Assembly: GCA_016748015.1 (NCBI GenBank)
Contig: JAAOMT010000322.1
Span: 36,236-100,235 of the forward strand
DNA from: Geosiphon pyriformis
Lineage: Eukaryota > Glomeromycota > Glomeromycetes > Archaeosporales > Geosiphonaceae
Reading direction: 5' to 3'
Length of the DNA: 64,000 nucleotides
Within the stretch, counting starts at the first letter, position 1; the number at the start of each line of letters is the position of its first letter. Below the pieces are notes generated by a model. That model did no database searches. It was not told the origin of the DNA and saw only the letters and a program-made list of their open reading frames with translations. Positions 37,657 to 50,671 of the stretch are shown one piece after another. Made by a program: the position numbers and the translations under genes.

Positions 37657-38453
37657 TAGGGTAATTAGAAATCGAATTTTTCTTTTTGGGAATTTTTTAT
37701 CAAAATCATTGATGATTTTAATTAACAATCTTTTTTTTAATATTATGAAAAATTCAGTGCCTCAAATTACAATGTGTTTTTTCTTTTGTATTTGAAACTT
37801 ATTGTAAGGCTTTTCTTGGTAATGTTTCGATTGGGTCAATTAAAACTTTGCTCTCAGTTAGTTCATTATCAATATATAAGTTAATTCTTATTATACTTGA
37901 CTTGAACAAATTTTGGTAATTCTTTGATTATCATTGAATATGTAAATTTATATTCAAGCTCAGGTATAGTAATAAAGGATAATTAAATTAAGTTGGCTTC
38001 ATAATAATAATAATTTTTTTATATTTATTTTTATATTTTTTGTATTTTTAATTTTTACATAATTAAAAATTAATATTAGCAAGGGTATTTTGGCAAATAA
38101 AGATACTGTGGTGAAGTTAATAATTTGTGTAAAAAATGCCATTTGTTCAAGGTATATACTTTCATGCATCTTGCATGCAAATTTATTTTGCTAACTTTGC
38201 CATAATATCTATTCGCCCACAATACCTCCATTCGCCAAAATACCCCTTTACCTTAACAAATTTACTCGGATTTACAGCCACTTTTATAATGAATGATCGA
38301 AGCCACAATTTGTGTTACTTTGATGCATTAATAACTTCAAAAGACTAATCTTACCAGAATTTATTTTTGGCCCAGGTATCAGGATTTAGTCCTTTGGATT
38401 TGTATTCACCTCAACAAAATTTTCAGATTCTATGATTTTACCATTAGCTTGTA
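37657..38453. other. Intergenic region with decayed repeat
   Basis: About 800 bases between BNA3 and the transporter gene. A low-complexity stretch at 37,990-38,070 is followed by GCAAGGGTATTTTGGCAAATA and further TTTGCC/GCAAA words up to 38,250, resembling an interspersed repeat relic. A 70-codon plus frame here (38136-38348) has no recognisable domain. Confidence 0.4.
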
Positions 38454-40054
38454 ATGGCTGACCAGGACATCACTCACTTGAAAACGTTTAAACAACCTAT
38501 AGAACGCGCAAAGTCAACGAAGATGACAGTGCGTCATGGCAGCACTTCTCATTCCAACTCTCCAAATTCCTCACCAAGGCCTCATTCTGCAAATAATTCA
38601 GATTCCCTTGGTATTCCTTCAGCATTGATGATTAACCTCCCCTTAGGAGATTCAAAAATTACTCTAGACCGAGTGCCAAACGTTGTGCAAAATTTCTTAA
38701 TAGAACAAGATCTAAAGCAACAAAGCGGCATCACATGGCGTATGGTTCTTCAAAATTTATCATTAATTGGACTGTGGTACTTCTTCTCGACGGCGCTATC
38801 GTTTTATAACAAATATTTAATGGGAAGAAATAAATTCAATTTAAAATTGCCCATCTTTGTGAGCGCGATACACACAGGGCTGCATTTTTTGGTCACATAT
38901 GCTCTCATGAGGGGTACATGTCCAGCAGTCTATCGAAAACCCGAGGGCAAAACCGTATCGAGAAAAAGTTATATAACTAGAGTGGTGAGTTTCATTTCTT
39001 AATTAAATACGATGTAAGATGAAAACATGAGGATCTTATTCATAAACTTTATGTAGGTAAGTTTTGGGTAAAGGTAAATCAATTGGCTTAATTTTTAATA
39101 TTGGCCCGAATTGTTTTACGCAATCTGTAATTAGATTCCAACTGCTATTGCAGCAGCACTCGAGATATCTACGAGCAATGCATCCCTTGTATTTATTACA
39201 TTGACTTTTTATACAATGGTAAGCTTTAAATTTCTTATAACCCTATTATTAAGTACAGAAATTAAGTAAATTGATCAAATAATTCATTAAAAAAAATAGG
39301 TAAAATCTTCAGCTCCAATATGGGTTCTTTGTTTTGCTTTTTTATTTAGATTAGAACAAGTGCGGCTTTCGCTGATTGGGATAATATTAGTTATAAGTTT
39401 CGGGGTAATCTTGACAGTAGCGGGAGAAGCCAAATTCAATTTACTCGGTTTTTTGTTGGTATTCGGTTCAGGAATATTGAGTGGATTACGATGGTCTCTC
39501 ACCCAAATGCTCCTACAAAAGGAAGATGGTTTGAATAATCCGATTACGACCTTATTCTACGTATCACCAATTATGTTTGCCTGCATGTTTATTCTATCGT
39601 TAATTTTTGAAGACCCGTTGGAACAATTTTCGACATCTGAACATTTTCGAGATTCAGAAACTTCTATAAAAACTTTCTTTTTGATGTTAGCCGGAGGCTT
39701 TCTAGCATTTTTCATGACGTTGGCTGAATTCGCTTTGATTCAGAATACTAGTACGGTAACCTTATCTGTCGCCGGGATCAGTAAAGAATTGTTGGTTATT
39801 ACTCTATCTGTGCTAATCAACAAGGATGAGATCACATATATTAATGTGTTGGGGTGAGTAAAATTGGTTTGTTACTTTGATTTTTCCAAAAATCATATTA
39901 GATTGATAAAGACAAATATTTCTTTTCTCGTTCCAGTTTGGTCATTTCAATATCAGGGATCGCTGCATATAACTATTACAAAATCAAAGCCCATAAAGAC
40001 CGTAAAGGGAAATATCAGCAACTTCCCTTAAACAAGATTGATATTTCAGATTAA
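38454..40054 (+). CDS. Triose-phosphate-transporter-family membrane protein (SLC35C2-like)
   Basis: Nucleotide-sugar or triose-phosphate-type transporter of the drug/metabolite superfamily, probably in Golgi or ER membranes. Four exons (38454-38984, 39135-39218, 39300-39853, 39937-40054) give 428 residues. A Ser/Pro/Asn-rich cytosolic N-terminus of about 95 residues precedes roughly ten hydrophobic segments. Diagnostic words are NLSLIGLWYFFSTALSFYNK, IPTAIAAALEISTSNASL, FITLTFYTMVKSSAPIWVL, SGLRWSLTQMLLQ and a KDE-containing loop near the end. These resemble SLC35C2 (OVCOV1) and its fungal relatives. Transported substrate is unknown. The short C-terminus (KIKAHKDRKGKY) is basic. Confidence 0.87.
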
Positions 40055-41689
40055 TAAATAATTTTTTTTTTGCAAAGCCTTAGGTTGATCGAATAACAAA
40101 GTGAGTTAACTTCCAAACTTGTCAATAAATTAGATGAGGAAGAGTATATTTTCCATTATGAGTTGATTGATGCTTTAATCGTGCCCTCTCAAACTAGGTT
40201 ATTAAAATAATCAAGTTACAATCATTGAAAAAACTAATATCACGGAATATTTGAAATAGCCGAATTTTTATGTTGATCTTATCAACAATTACATCATTAA
40301 ACACAAAGATAACATAGATTTTACTCATATTACACAAGTGTGATTATCTTAAGAAATTTTTTATTTCATATCAATGACATCAATTTGTCTTTATTTGTAT
40401 ATTATTTGAATTTCTAATTTACCCAAGATATCAATTAAAATGTTCACACAAATAATTATAAATATCGTATATTTTTAAAGAAAATTGTCAATAGATTTTT
40501 GGTTACTTGTGTTCAAAGAATAAAAGAAACAGAAATTTTATGAATACCGAGCTTTATTTTGAAAGTTTTTGCTAAACGGTTATGAACAAGATTTGTAAAC
40601 AAAAATATATTGTAAAAATTATTTTGTTAGTAATTTAGTTTTAAAATTGATTGTTATCATGTTTAGACATATTATAAAATATTTTTTTATAATAATTTAA
40701 TATTATACAAAATAATTTTTATTGTGCTTAATTTATATTATTTTTTGAATATTTTAAAATTACTAAATGTTTTATTTTATTTATATTAAAACAATAAATT
40801 TTTTTTAATCAAGATTAAATTGTATTGCAGTATTAATAAGAATCCAAATTTGAATTTTGCAGCAAAAAAAAAAGGAAATAAATATATGTATTTTATTTAA
40901 AATAATGATAATTACTATATTTCATGATTTAAATATTTATTCATTCTTCTTGTAAGTTAAAAAATTGTATGTAAATTTAATTTTTATTTGTAATTCCTAT
41001 CACAATGGTCGCTGATCCGAAAATCCATAAGATGATGACGATGCGCAGCGTTTCACAGCATTTTAAAAATCGGATCAATTTGTCTTACTCATTATCAACT
41101 ACCAGATTTATTAGGTGACTAATAACGAAATATTTTTACTTTTAAAGCAATCCTCATGTTCATGAACAAAAAATTTTAAATATCTATTTTTGGTCGAATA
41201 TCAAATTCTTTTTAATTTTCACTATATTAAAAAAAAAATTTCCCATTCGAAATTTAGAAAAAAAAGTTTTTTCATCTTTTTTTTTTTTCGTAGCATTCAA
41301 TTCGTATTTATATATATTTTTTAAATCAAGGAATATATATATTTTTTACAATGAGATAAGCTTATTGATCACGTCATCTGGTTGATCTCGAAAACCTTTC
41401 AAGAAGGAACACCAACGAAACCTGAATATTGCTCTGTTTTACACACACAGTTTGTTACATAACTTGTTTTTTAAAGTATTGGTTATTATCCTATTATATA
41501 ACAATCACAATAACTTTATCAAGTGTATCATCGAATATATATATTTATGAATATGTTCACCTTTTTGCGTCACTACCTTCTTTCTTTTCGACCTTTGAAA
41601 CTCTCGCTATTTTTCTTGTCGTTGCTAGAAAACCTAAGCATCTTTTTTTGATGCTTCATTAATAAAGAAATAAAATTTTTTCAATAAAT
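40055..41689. other. Gene-free region upstream of DUF1765 gene
   Basis: 1.6 kb without a supported gene. 40,600-40,980 is AT-rich low-complexity. 41,000-41,110 is more balanced with several CpG and an 8-bp inverted pair (TGATCCGA near 41,012 and TCGGATCA near 41,069). From 41,340 to 41,689 sequence is pyrimidine-rich, consistent with a promoter and 5' UTR. The open frame at 41429-41662 lacks any domain and is probably leader. Confidence 0.4.
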
Positions 41690-44600
41690 ATGAAAGGACT
41701 TTGGTCCTCTCTCACTAGAACTAACAGCAACAAAAGTATTCATAATAATAAAAGTACTCGAACCTCTAAAACTAAAAAAGATATTGACTCAACTGTGATT
41801 TCTCCAACTTCTTTTTCTTCAAACTTGGAAAATAATCAAACTTCTCACACTAAACACCCCATAGGAATTGACTTGACTTCACCTTTAATCAAAGACTCGA
41901 TAGATACAAAGGAAGTTGAGGCAACGACAACGATTACAACTTCTGTAACTCAGCTTCCTCCTAAAACAAATGGCATAGAAAAAGCAATAGAACCAACCAC
42001 TCTAAATAATCTCTCCGCTCAAGTTTCAACAGATTCTATTCAAACTCCAAGTCAAAACGAGAAAACAGACGAGGAAGAATCCACAAAACAGAGCGAAACT
42101 CAACTAATTGAAAAAGCAACCAAAGAACTTCTTGAATCACAAACTTCAGGACAGGAGCTTCCGCTTGCTACACCACTAATAAATTCCACTACTGAGACAG
42201 AAAATAACCAGATAGATTTCACGACGACAATACCAGCACCACCAACACCAACACCAACACCAATAACAATAACAACAACAACAACAGCAACAACAACACT
42301 AACACCACTATCATCACCACCCGTTGAAAAATTAGAAACTGAAAATAAAATGAGCGTTTCTATTGAACCGGTTTCATCAAAACCGGAAAAAAAACAACGA
42401 TATGTTTTCTTTCCTTCATTGCTGAACAATTCAACTGGCTCTCTCGCGTCCACTTCGTCAGGCACGGATGGCAAAAAGAAAAAAATCTCACCTGATGCAG
42501 AGTCAACAAATTCGAAATTTAGATTATTTAGGACCTGGAGCAATGCTCAAGATTCAGAATATAAGACTATAGAAAAGGCTTTAGGAAGGTATTAACATTA
42601 CTTTGAAATCTGAAAAGGTTTTTTTACTTTTCTCATGTCATCAATAATAATTGCTATTTTTTAATTACATTTGGTAGGTTTCAATCCAAAGATCGGTATA
42701 AAGTCGAGGTTCTCAAAATTATCGTAATACCATGGTTAAAAAAAAATAGCATTGGTAATTTTTTTCATTTATAAAAAGTCTTACTTCAAAATCTCTGCTA
42801 ATTAATAAATCCATCTTTAGTCAACGTTTCTGATAAGCCTCTTCAACATGGTCGTCTTGTTTTGCTAAGATGGTGGGTAATTTGAAGTTGATTATTTATT
42901 ATTTACAAAAATTCTAAATCTTGATATTTTTTTCATTGTAGGTGGAATCTTTTAATATCAAATTTGCCAAATGCCGCTTATACAGATCGTGCTTTATACT
43001 TTGAATGCATCTTATCCTTGATGACGAGGTATTTTTTACTTGTTATTTTTTACATATAACAGTCTTATTAATTTTTTTTTCTTTGAACAGGAATGAGTTT
43101 GAAGAATTGGGCAAGTTTATATTTTATTTAGTTGACAAGGGGGAGGGGGAAGTTTAAAAAGCTAAAACTTCGAAACCAGTTGTTTGGTCAAAATCCAACA
43201 TGAAATAATTTTTTTTGTTCAAATTCATTAGACCTAATTGGTTCATTTCCTCATTCGGATCGTACCGAAACCTATCAGGGAATTCCAGTTGAAGCTATCT
43301 TATTCTATCGAGAGGCTTTGATGGTTACACTTGGGTATGCAATTGATCGCTTGAATCAAAAAGGAGTCTATTCCAATGTAATCTCATTTTGTGCTAGAGT
43401 GTTGGGTAAGGAAAATTAATCAAAGTCTTTCTTTATCTACTCTTCTGTTAAATGTGACATTAATTTTTCCTTTTTTTTTTTTGTAAAGCGTTATGTTTTT
43501 TCAAAATTCCGTCCGTAGGTATATCATTATTACAAGCTTTACCGGTAAACAAAGCCCATATAAAGAGAATGTTAAAGGAAGCTGTTGGAGAATCAGAATC
43601 AAGGTGAGTTTCATACATTCATTTAATCTCGAAACATTTCTTCCGTTAATAATCGATATTCATTATTTCAATAGTAATGACTGGATAGTAAAGCAACGCT
43701 TGAAAAATCAACAGATTTTTCCGAATCATTTGAGTAATCTTTGTTTCTTAAATGTAAGAAAATGGATTTGGGAATTGGAGAACGCAAAAAAAAAATACGG
43801 TGAATCTCCCATGGAAATGAGTGGCAATTGGATACGAAGGTATTTCGATTTTATTTTCGTCTCCTTATTCTAGAAAGAATTAATTTAATCACAATTTTGA
43901 CTTTTTTCTGCCAGATGGCAAAGTGACGATAGCGAATTATTTTTTTCTTTTTATAAACATTATCATGTCGTATTAAAGTTTTATATAGTTCCCCATTTAA
44001 CATCTATGCCAAAGTTGTCAACCCTTAATTATATCACAGCCCCTGGCTATCTGCATCTTGCCTCTTTTTTTTTGAGCAAAATAGAATCTTTGATCCATCG
44101 TGATATTCACACAATCACCACAGTAATACAATTTGAAAATCCAAGAACTGCTGGGAACCCTAGTGCGACAGCTTCTTTAATAGCAGGTTTGCCAAACTCT
44201 ATCAATCCCAACACTTCTGCTGTAGCTATTGGAATGGGTTCATTTGCAAATGATGCTATGGGTGGAAATGGTAAGCCAAAGGTTCTGGAAATGGCTGGCC
44301 GACGGTTCGTTGAAACGCTAGTTTCAATTGTTGAGCACGGCTTATATGAAAACATGTGCAATCATTGGATCAAGGCTGTAGTAAAAAAGACTAATATGTA
44401 TGACGTCGAGGGAGTATTTTGTAAGTGAAAAATAAAAGTTCTCATATTTAAAGATACATTAAATTTTGAACGTAGCTTTTTTTCATTCTTTTATCACTTT
44501 GAAGGTTTGCTAGATTTTCTCGATACGTTACTGCTTGAACTTGATGGAAGGTAAAGTAATCTCATGAATAGAGAAATTATCATTTTATTTTCAAATATTT

Positions 44601-46145
44601 CTTAATTGTTATCCAAAAATCTATATAGGGATACTATAGAAACTTTCACTGACCTTCACGTAAACAATGATAATATTACTTCATCTTCCTCATCAACCAG
44701 TTCCAGTTCCTCCACTACCGGTCTAGTCTCCGTCGTTGATATCTCTTTCTATCTCTCACTGATAAAACTTCTCTTGGACAAATCCGATCATACCATAACG
44801 CTTCTTCGGACAATAAGTTTTATTTACACTCATTTTTACCTTTTTACCTCAAAATCATCGTATTTGGGAAAATTGGTTAAGGATCTCTTGCTGGAGGAGG
44901 AAATGTTTGAAAGATTATTTTGTCATTGGTCTCGGAATGTAAGGATTTATTTTATGAGGCTTTTGGTTTGGCGAGTATCAAGAGTAGGAGGTACTTCCGG
45001 AAATTTAGAAAATAGAAAAGAAATAGAAGCTATCGATAGTGGAGTAGCAGTTGGATCCAACTCGGAAGAAAGTATGGTTGAGTAAGTATTATTAGTTTAT
45101 TCCCTGTATTATATTTAATTTCAAAAAGAATTGACATAAAATTTTTTTCAAAACTCTTAATCTTTATAGAACTGTTTTATTTACTTTACAAAATCGTGTT
45201 GAAAGTATACGACTATGTCACGAATTTCTTTCCAGTTATGTTGGTGATCTTAAAGAACTAGATGATATTATTAAAGCCAAATTATCAGAAAATATGCTTG
45301 GTTCCTCATCTATGCCTAGTCCTAGCACCCCTACTACCCCAACTCCTATATCCACGACAGATGAAGAAGCCGCCCAACAAACAAATACCGAAATAGCTAC
45401 CAATGACTCCCCACCTAACGGATCTCCTCATACATCTTCATCCTCATCATTCTCTTCATCCTCATCAAAATCATCATCATCACTTCCACCCGGAAAACAG
45501 CCAAAATCAAAACAACGACAGCGACAAACCTCACGAAAAAAGAAGTTAACTGTAAAGGAGTTGATTGCGATACAATCCGCATCTTCATCATCTGGTAAAG
45601 AAATTCCTTCGGGAACATGTTTCTTCCGTTGGATGTTTCCAAATCCATCATCATCTAAGAACATTAACGATTATAAGCTGGCGTCGGCATCGTCTACGTA
45701 TCATAATAAACCCATAGTTAATAGTACGCCAGCTACCATACAAAAATCCTCGTTGCCGTCGTCGTCTCGAACCAATTATAACCCGCACTTGATGCCGTTA
45801 ATGAACCATTACTCTCCACATCGACACGTATACGCGGGAAAAGCGGTCCAAGAGTTCGAGGCTGTGAATCAAGAATACGCGGAATGGTGTGCGCAAGTTG
45901 CTAATATGGCCGATAAGAATTACAGTAGTAGCAGTACAACTGGAATCGCAGCTGTAATAAATGAGAACGTTAGTGGTGCTAATATTGGATTAGGACTCAA
46001 TAATAACATGACAGGTAACAATAATAACAACCACGCTGGAATGGTATCAATGATGATAAGGTTCCCAGGTTTGGTTGTTGAGTATCCGAAATATTTTGGG
46101 ACGAGTGGAGGTGGAAATAATGGAAATGGGATTCCATTAGGATAA
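41690..46145 (+). CDS. Large DUF1765-like fungal protein
   Basis: Twelve exons (41690-42588, 42678-42754, 42821-42872, 42942-43028, 43091-43110, 43232-43405, 43489-43603, 43675-43839, 43915-44420, 44505-44550, 44629-45081, 45170-46145) give 1,189 residues. The first 295 are Ser/Thr/Lys-rich and disordered, with an Asn/Thr/Pro homopolymer zone from ACA/ACC repeats. The centre is helical and conserved in feel (RFQSKDRYKVEVLKIIVIPWL, RWWNLLISNLPN, SVGISLLQALPVNKAHIKRM, TAPGYLHLASFFLSKIESLIHRD). This resembles the uncharacterised fungal DUF1765 family, by memory only. The C-terminal roughly 280 residues are Ser- and Asn-rich. It includes a 20-nt micro-exon and one GC-AG intron. Function unknown; no catalytic motif or membrane segment is evident. 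Confidence 0.75.
43111..43231 (+). other. GC-AG intron in DUF1765-like gene
   Basis: Exon 5 ends ...GAATTGG and the intron begins GCAAGT, the strongest known form of GC donor. It ends ATTAG at 43231. The nearby GTTTAT donor would shift frame to a stop within about 25 codons, and no phase-1 GT exists before the exon's own stop. Length 121 nt. Confidence 0.8.
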
Positions 46146-46989
46146 ACATTGATGGTTAATTTGTAGAGATAATGGGATTAATATCTTAAAATCTCATCCT
46201 TTGAGGACGTGATTTCCCTTCATCGACAAGACAATTGATCATAATCTTACTCTCCTTTTCCTCGTCTCAGAATTTCGTCATTCTTTATTTTTGAATCACA
46301 CAGGTTTACTACGTCACATCATAATTTGGTAAATTTTTTAATCATTTTCCATTCTGCTTTTTTGTCATATTATTTTTGTAAAAGAAATAATTGACAGAGA
46401 TTTGATGGGGAAAAAGAATTTTTGGAATAGATGAATTAAACAGATATGTTAATCTGATCACAAATATAAAACTGATCCGTGTAACAATAATTTTCTGATT
46501 AATGATCAATTTTTTGGTGTTCTTTCAAAGTTTAAAGCTCATAATAATAACTGGTAACTCCTTTTTAGACGTTTGTTGAGAATATGTTCACTTGCTTTTG
46601 TTAAGCGTTCCTTACCAGAACTCTAAAAGTGTTCCACATGTTAGAAAAGTAATAGTTTCATTTTAAAATTCTTGGTTATCTAGAAGGTCTTGAATAATAT
46701 TAAAATTTCTGTATTTGCCTTTAAGTTAATTGAAAGAATGATTGGATCATGAATATTTATAAATAACTAGTTCATATATAATTTTTCTTGTTATTTATAA
46801 TGGGTTTTCCGCTGAATCAGACTTTTATCCCACTTTTATCAAAATATGTTGCTCTTAATGAAATATTATTATTTCGATGCATTGCGTTTTAATTTGAGCT
46901 AATTTCATTAATAGAATTACTTTAACTTCAGCTGATCTCACATTTTACGTGAGTCATTTGATAATAATTTTAAAACTAATTGAAAGTCG
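46146..46989. other. Convergent 3' intergenic region
   Basis: 844 bases between the stop codons of the DUF1765-like gene (+) and mitochondrial SerRS (-). Presumably both 3' UTRs. No open frame or repeat of note. Confidence 0.45.
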
Positions 46990-48721
46990 TTATTGAGACG
47001 TTTGATCATCCCCAATAACTTTCAAACCTCCCATCCACTTTTGTAGCACCTTAGGGACTAGCACTTTTCCATCAGAAGTTTGAAAGTTTTCAAGGATTGC
47101 AATGATCAAACGTGGAACAGCAGCAGCAGTCCCATTGAGCGTGTGTACAAATTCAGTCTGAGGCATAGATGATGATTTTTGATCGGCAAGCTTTTCTTCA
47201 TTATTATTGCGGCTCGAAGGTCGGTATCGAATATTTAATCGACGTGATTGATAGTCAGTACAATTTGAAGCAGATGATATCTATTTAATTGGGGAAAGAA
47301 TCGTCAATCCGGCGGCAGTAATCAAATTAAATGCTAGGGATGGATAACTTTTGACTCTTTAATTCACACTGTACCTCGCCCCAATCTCCACGACCAGCCA
47401 TCCATGCTTCTATGTCATATTTTCGGAAAGCACTAGCTCCCAATTCTCCGGTTGGCATATCCAGAACTCTAGAAATTTTATTATTTGATCAAAACATAAT
47501 GGTCCAAATAATATAGAAAGGTCACAATGATAAATAGAAAAATACGACAAATCACTTGAAGCATAAGCCCAAATCTACGCAAATCTCTTCTTGGATCGAT
47601 ATAATTTCATCAAACATTCGTTCACTTTGCTCTGGTGTTGTCACCGAAAATATTTCCACTTTACTAAATTGATGTACACGGTAGAGTCCTTTTGTATCAG
47701 CACCACGTGCACCAGCCTCAGCACGATAAGCTCGTCCGAACCCGACCATCTTAATCGGCAGTTGACTTTCTTTTAAAATCTTTTCAGCATAAATCCCAGC
47801 GAGAGGAATCTCAGCTGTGGCAGAAAGTATCAAATGTGTTGATTTTTGTTGTTGATGCTGCTGCTCTTTTGAGAGCGATGATGAATCAGGAGAATGTGAT
47901 GAGGTGCTTAAAAAATAATTTTGCTGCATTTCATTTGTCCTCGGATTGAATCCACATGCATTACTAAACTCAGTTCTGATCACGTCCGGGGTGATGATCG
48001 GTGTGAAACCCTTAGAGATTAATTTTTGCATGGCATATTGTATCAAGGCTAGTTCCAAAAGTGCTCCTGCATTTCGAAGGTAATACCAACTATTACCCGA
48101 GACTTTAGCTGCTGATTCCAAATCCAACAAATCATGTTTTTTCGCAATACTCAGATGATCTTTGATCGGATACGAAACTAATTCTTGCGTTAATGGTGTA
48201 CCAAATTGTTTAACAACTCGAGTCTGAGATGCGTCACCAATAGGTGCATCAGGGTGTGTTTCATTCGGAATCAGAAGAGCTTCCTGTAATAGTAATTGCT
48301 CAATCTCTCCAAGTCTCGCATCTCTTTGATGAATTAATTCTTTGAGCATTTTACCTTGTTCCAGCAATGCAGCTCGTTCATCTGAGAGGGTCAAAGAAAA
48401 GGATGATGATAGCTTCTTTGTCAAATTAGCGATTTCGTTACGTTTACTTCGAAGATCATTTATTTCTTTTGTGATTTCACCAAAATTCGCGTATAGTTGG
48501 GCAACCTTTTGAATGTTTGCATCTAGCACATTTCTATTTCGAATGTTTTGGGAGATTGAATCCAAATTATCGCGAAGGTATCTATAATTTAAATGTGGCT
48601 TAAGAATGATAAATGATGGTGGTGGTAAGGTTTTTGATGATGGTGCGAAAGTGGAGGATGAAAATCGGACTTTTAATGAAGAGCGATCAAATTTCGATAA
48701 TATCCCTGCGTATAAAATCAT
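46990..48721 (-). CDS. Seryl-tRNA synthetase, mitochondrial type
   Basis: Class II synthetase charging tRNA-Ser. Three exons on the minus strand (48721-47556, 47468-47375, 47280-46990) give 516 residues. The first roughly 45 residues are Ser/Lys/Arg-rich ([14 protein letters not shown]), consistent with mitochondrial import. A coiled-coil tRNA arm follows ([13 protein letters not shown] to about residue 150). Motif 2 reads [20 protein letters not shown], then [12 protein letters not shown]. Exon 2 gives [22 protein letters not shown]. Motif 3 reads [18 protein letters not shown] near the C-terminus. A Ser/Gln-rich insertion (about residues 270-290, QQHQQQKS) interrupts motif 1's neighbourhood. 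The conserved GELGASA..KYDIEAW block argues for a bacterial/organellar type. Confidence 0.92.
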
Positions 48722-49349
48722 GGATTATCGAATGATTAAGAATAACTTCCACTAATCGCGAATTGTGAAAAGTAAATTCATTACCAAACTTTTTTAAATC
48801 AGCAACATATTTTGTCAAGAAATTAAATTTTGCCATCGCCTCAATTGTTCCCTTGAAGTAAATTATGTGACTCCTGCCGCTCAAATATCCTTGACAATAA
48901 ATCATATAAATCAAAAAGTCACAGGTTAAAATTGTCTTGCAGATCTTTGATAATGAGATTAGTCATGTTTCGACTAGGTAGATTATTTTGTGTGAATCCT
49001 CTATTTCACTTTTAATTTAAACCTTTGAAAAATATTCAAGAACTGTTCAATCGTGGTAAATATGAAAAACTTGATTAATTCTTTTATTCATTAAGGTAAA
49101 CTTTATAAAACTTTTAAATTTATGTAATAGCTTAATTTCAAATTAACACATGTTATATTTTTTCTTAAAAAATTATATATAAATTTTCAAATACTAAAAT
49201 ATATATTTTTTAAAAACAGAAAAAATTTTTATAAAAATAATGTATTTATAATATATTTAACCATCAGTTATTGAAATTATTCAAAATTTATTTCAAAGAA
49301 CATTTTTCTGTTAGAATTATGTTGGCAAATTATAAACAAATTCACTAGT
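48722..49349. other. Intergenic region upstream of SerRS
   Basis: 628 bases between the SerRS start and the EBP stop, both minus strand. It holds the SerRS promoter and EBP 3' UTR, with a very AT-rich middle (49,100-49,300). A 75-codon minus frame overlapping the SerRS start region has no domain. Confidence 0.4.
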
Positions 49350-50266
49350 TTAATTCACTTTTTTACTCTTTCTCCTAATATCTTCTCTAACGGCATTGGT
49401 TAGCTGCATCCAACTTTGCACAATCAGCGAAAATGGAATAATCATCCAAAAAAAATTAAAAAAGAAAAAATAAAACCAATAATAATAAGCCTCAGGACGA
49501 CAATGCGGACTTCCTTGGAATATTGTTGTCCAATAATATAAGACACAACCATACATTTGACCTAATGAAATTACCAATTGGAGTACGTAACGAGATGGCC
49601 ACTGTTGGTAAATGGCAAATGCGGTTGCGAACGATAATGGGCCCCAGATTGCCTTTTGAATTAAGTGGAATCAGGAATTCATTCGTAATAATAATAATAA
49701 TAATAATAATAATACCCTAAAAACTTACAGCAGTAATCCGTTCCATGTTAACAACAAATGGATCTGACGATAAATACCTAGAATCACTTAACGCATACTC
49801 TTTCCATAACTGTCCCAATAACGCGTTATCACCTTGCATAGTTTCGTGAAACGTGGCAAAATAACCCTCGAAAAAAGTATGAATACAACCACAAACGACA
49901 AACCATAAAAAGGCCAATTTATCTAGACGATTTAATTTTTTGGATTGTGAACCGACAAAGAGGATTAATGAACTTGCTAGTATGACTGTAAAGAATGCGA
50001 TGAAAAATATTGAGAGGATGTATGGCATTGAGAGGGTCGGTGCTACATAGTCGGGTAGCTGGAATTTGGAGCGTTTTAGAGGAGTATAGACGGTAGCTTT
50101 TAGGATTCAAAAGTTCTTAAGACGAAATCGAACCTACCACTAGATTACGAGGATAGTAAGGGTGAGAAGGTTCAAAAAGAGGAAAGCCTTTCGTTACATT
50201 ATTACTCGAGTCTACTTGTTCTACCTGAGTGATACGTTTAAACAACCCAAACAAAAAGTCAAGCAT
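49350..50266 (-). CDS. EBP-type sterol delta8-delta7 isomerase (EXPERA domain)
   Basis: ER membrane enzyme moving the ring B double bond in sterol synthesis (emopamil-binding-protein family). Three exons on the minus strand (50266-50138, 50058-49729, 49652-49350) give 253 residues. The sequence starts MLDFLFGLFKRITQ and has HPYYPRNL before four membrane segments. TM1 contains ILSIFFIAFFTVILASSLILF. LAFLWFVVCGCIHTFFEGYF carries the family His-x3-Glu. LWKEYALSDSRYLSSDPFVVNMERITA supplies the second conserved acidic pair, then AIWGPLSF, QLVISLGQMYGCVLYY and a final aromatic segment ending in a Lys-rich tail (RRKSKK) that may serve as ER retention. The family also includes non-catalytic relatives, but the polar residues look intact. 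Confidence 0.9.
49687..49714. repeat. AAT microsatellite inside EBP intron 2
   Basis: About nine TAA/AAT triplets within the second intron of the EBP gene (49653-49728). Confidence 0.9.
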
Positions 50267-50671
50267 ATTTGCTCTCAACGGAGATTAACAATATATATTT
50301 TATTGGATCTGACAGGACTTTTTAAATTCTAGATTTTAAATATAAATCCTAAGACATTTTTGCTCGATTTTTCTTGTTAATATCTATTACACAAAAGTCT
50401 AGTTCACGTGTTCTCTAAAAAGATAGAATACAATAACCTAAAACGGAAGAGAATAGTTGTGTTACTTAATTTATGTAATTTGAGATCTAAATTCTATGTT
50501 AATTCCAAATTTTAAAATTATCTTTGCAATTATAAACTTTATACCTCTGAAAGCTTGGAATGAATGTCAACCGTGAATTTTAAAAAATTGTATTTTCAAG
50601 TTATAGTTTTATAGCAGACAGAACTGTATTACCCTTATTGTTGATCTCCTCACTCTTTCTTTTCGCCAAAA
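50267..50671. promoter_or_regulatory. Divergent promoter region, EBP / COG1
   Basis: 405 bases between opposite start codons. Contains TTCACGTGTTC near 50,402, an E-box-like CACGTG palindrome. Both promoters should be here. The assignment of CACGTG to any factor is not supported by more than the motif. Confidence 0.4.

Noticed and set aside
41009-41078. 8-bp inverted pair TGATCCGA/TCGGATCA, considered as a tRNA or hairpin
   Set aside because: The remaining sequence does not form a cloverleaf and the stem does not extend beyond 8 bases.
41429-41662. 77-codon hydrophobic frame before the DUF1765-like gene
   Set aside because: Pyrimidine-rich leader composition gives Phe/Leu/Ser/Ile by chance; no recognisable membrane protein.
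42100-42543. 147-codon minus frame opposite exon 1 of the DUF1765-like gene
   Set aside because: Shadow of the Thr/Pro-rich repeats; Val/Gly/Ser-rich translation without homology.
48687-48914. 75-codon minus frame upstream of mitochondrial SerRS
   Set aside because: It overlaps the SerRS start region in another frame and shows no domain; more likely promoter or 5' UTR.
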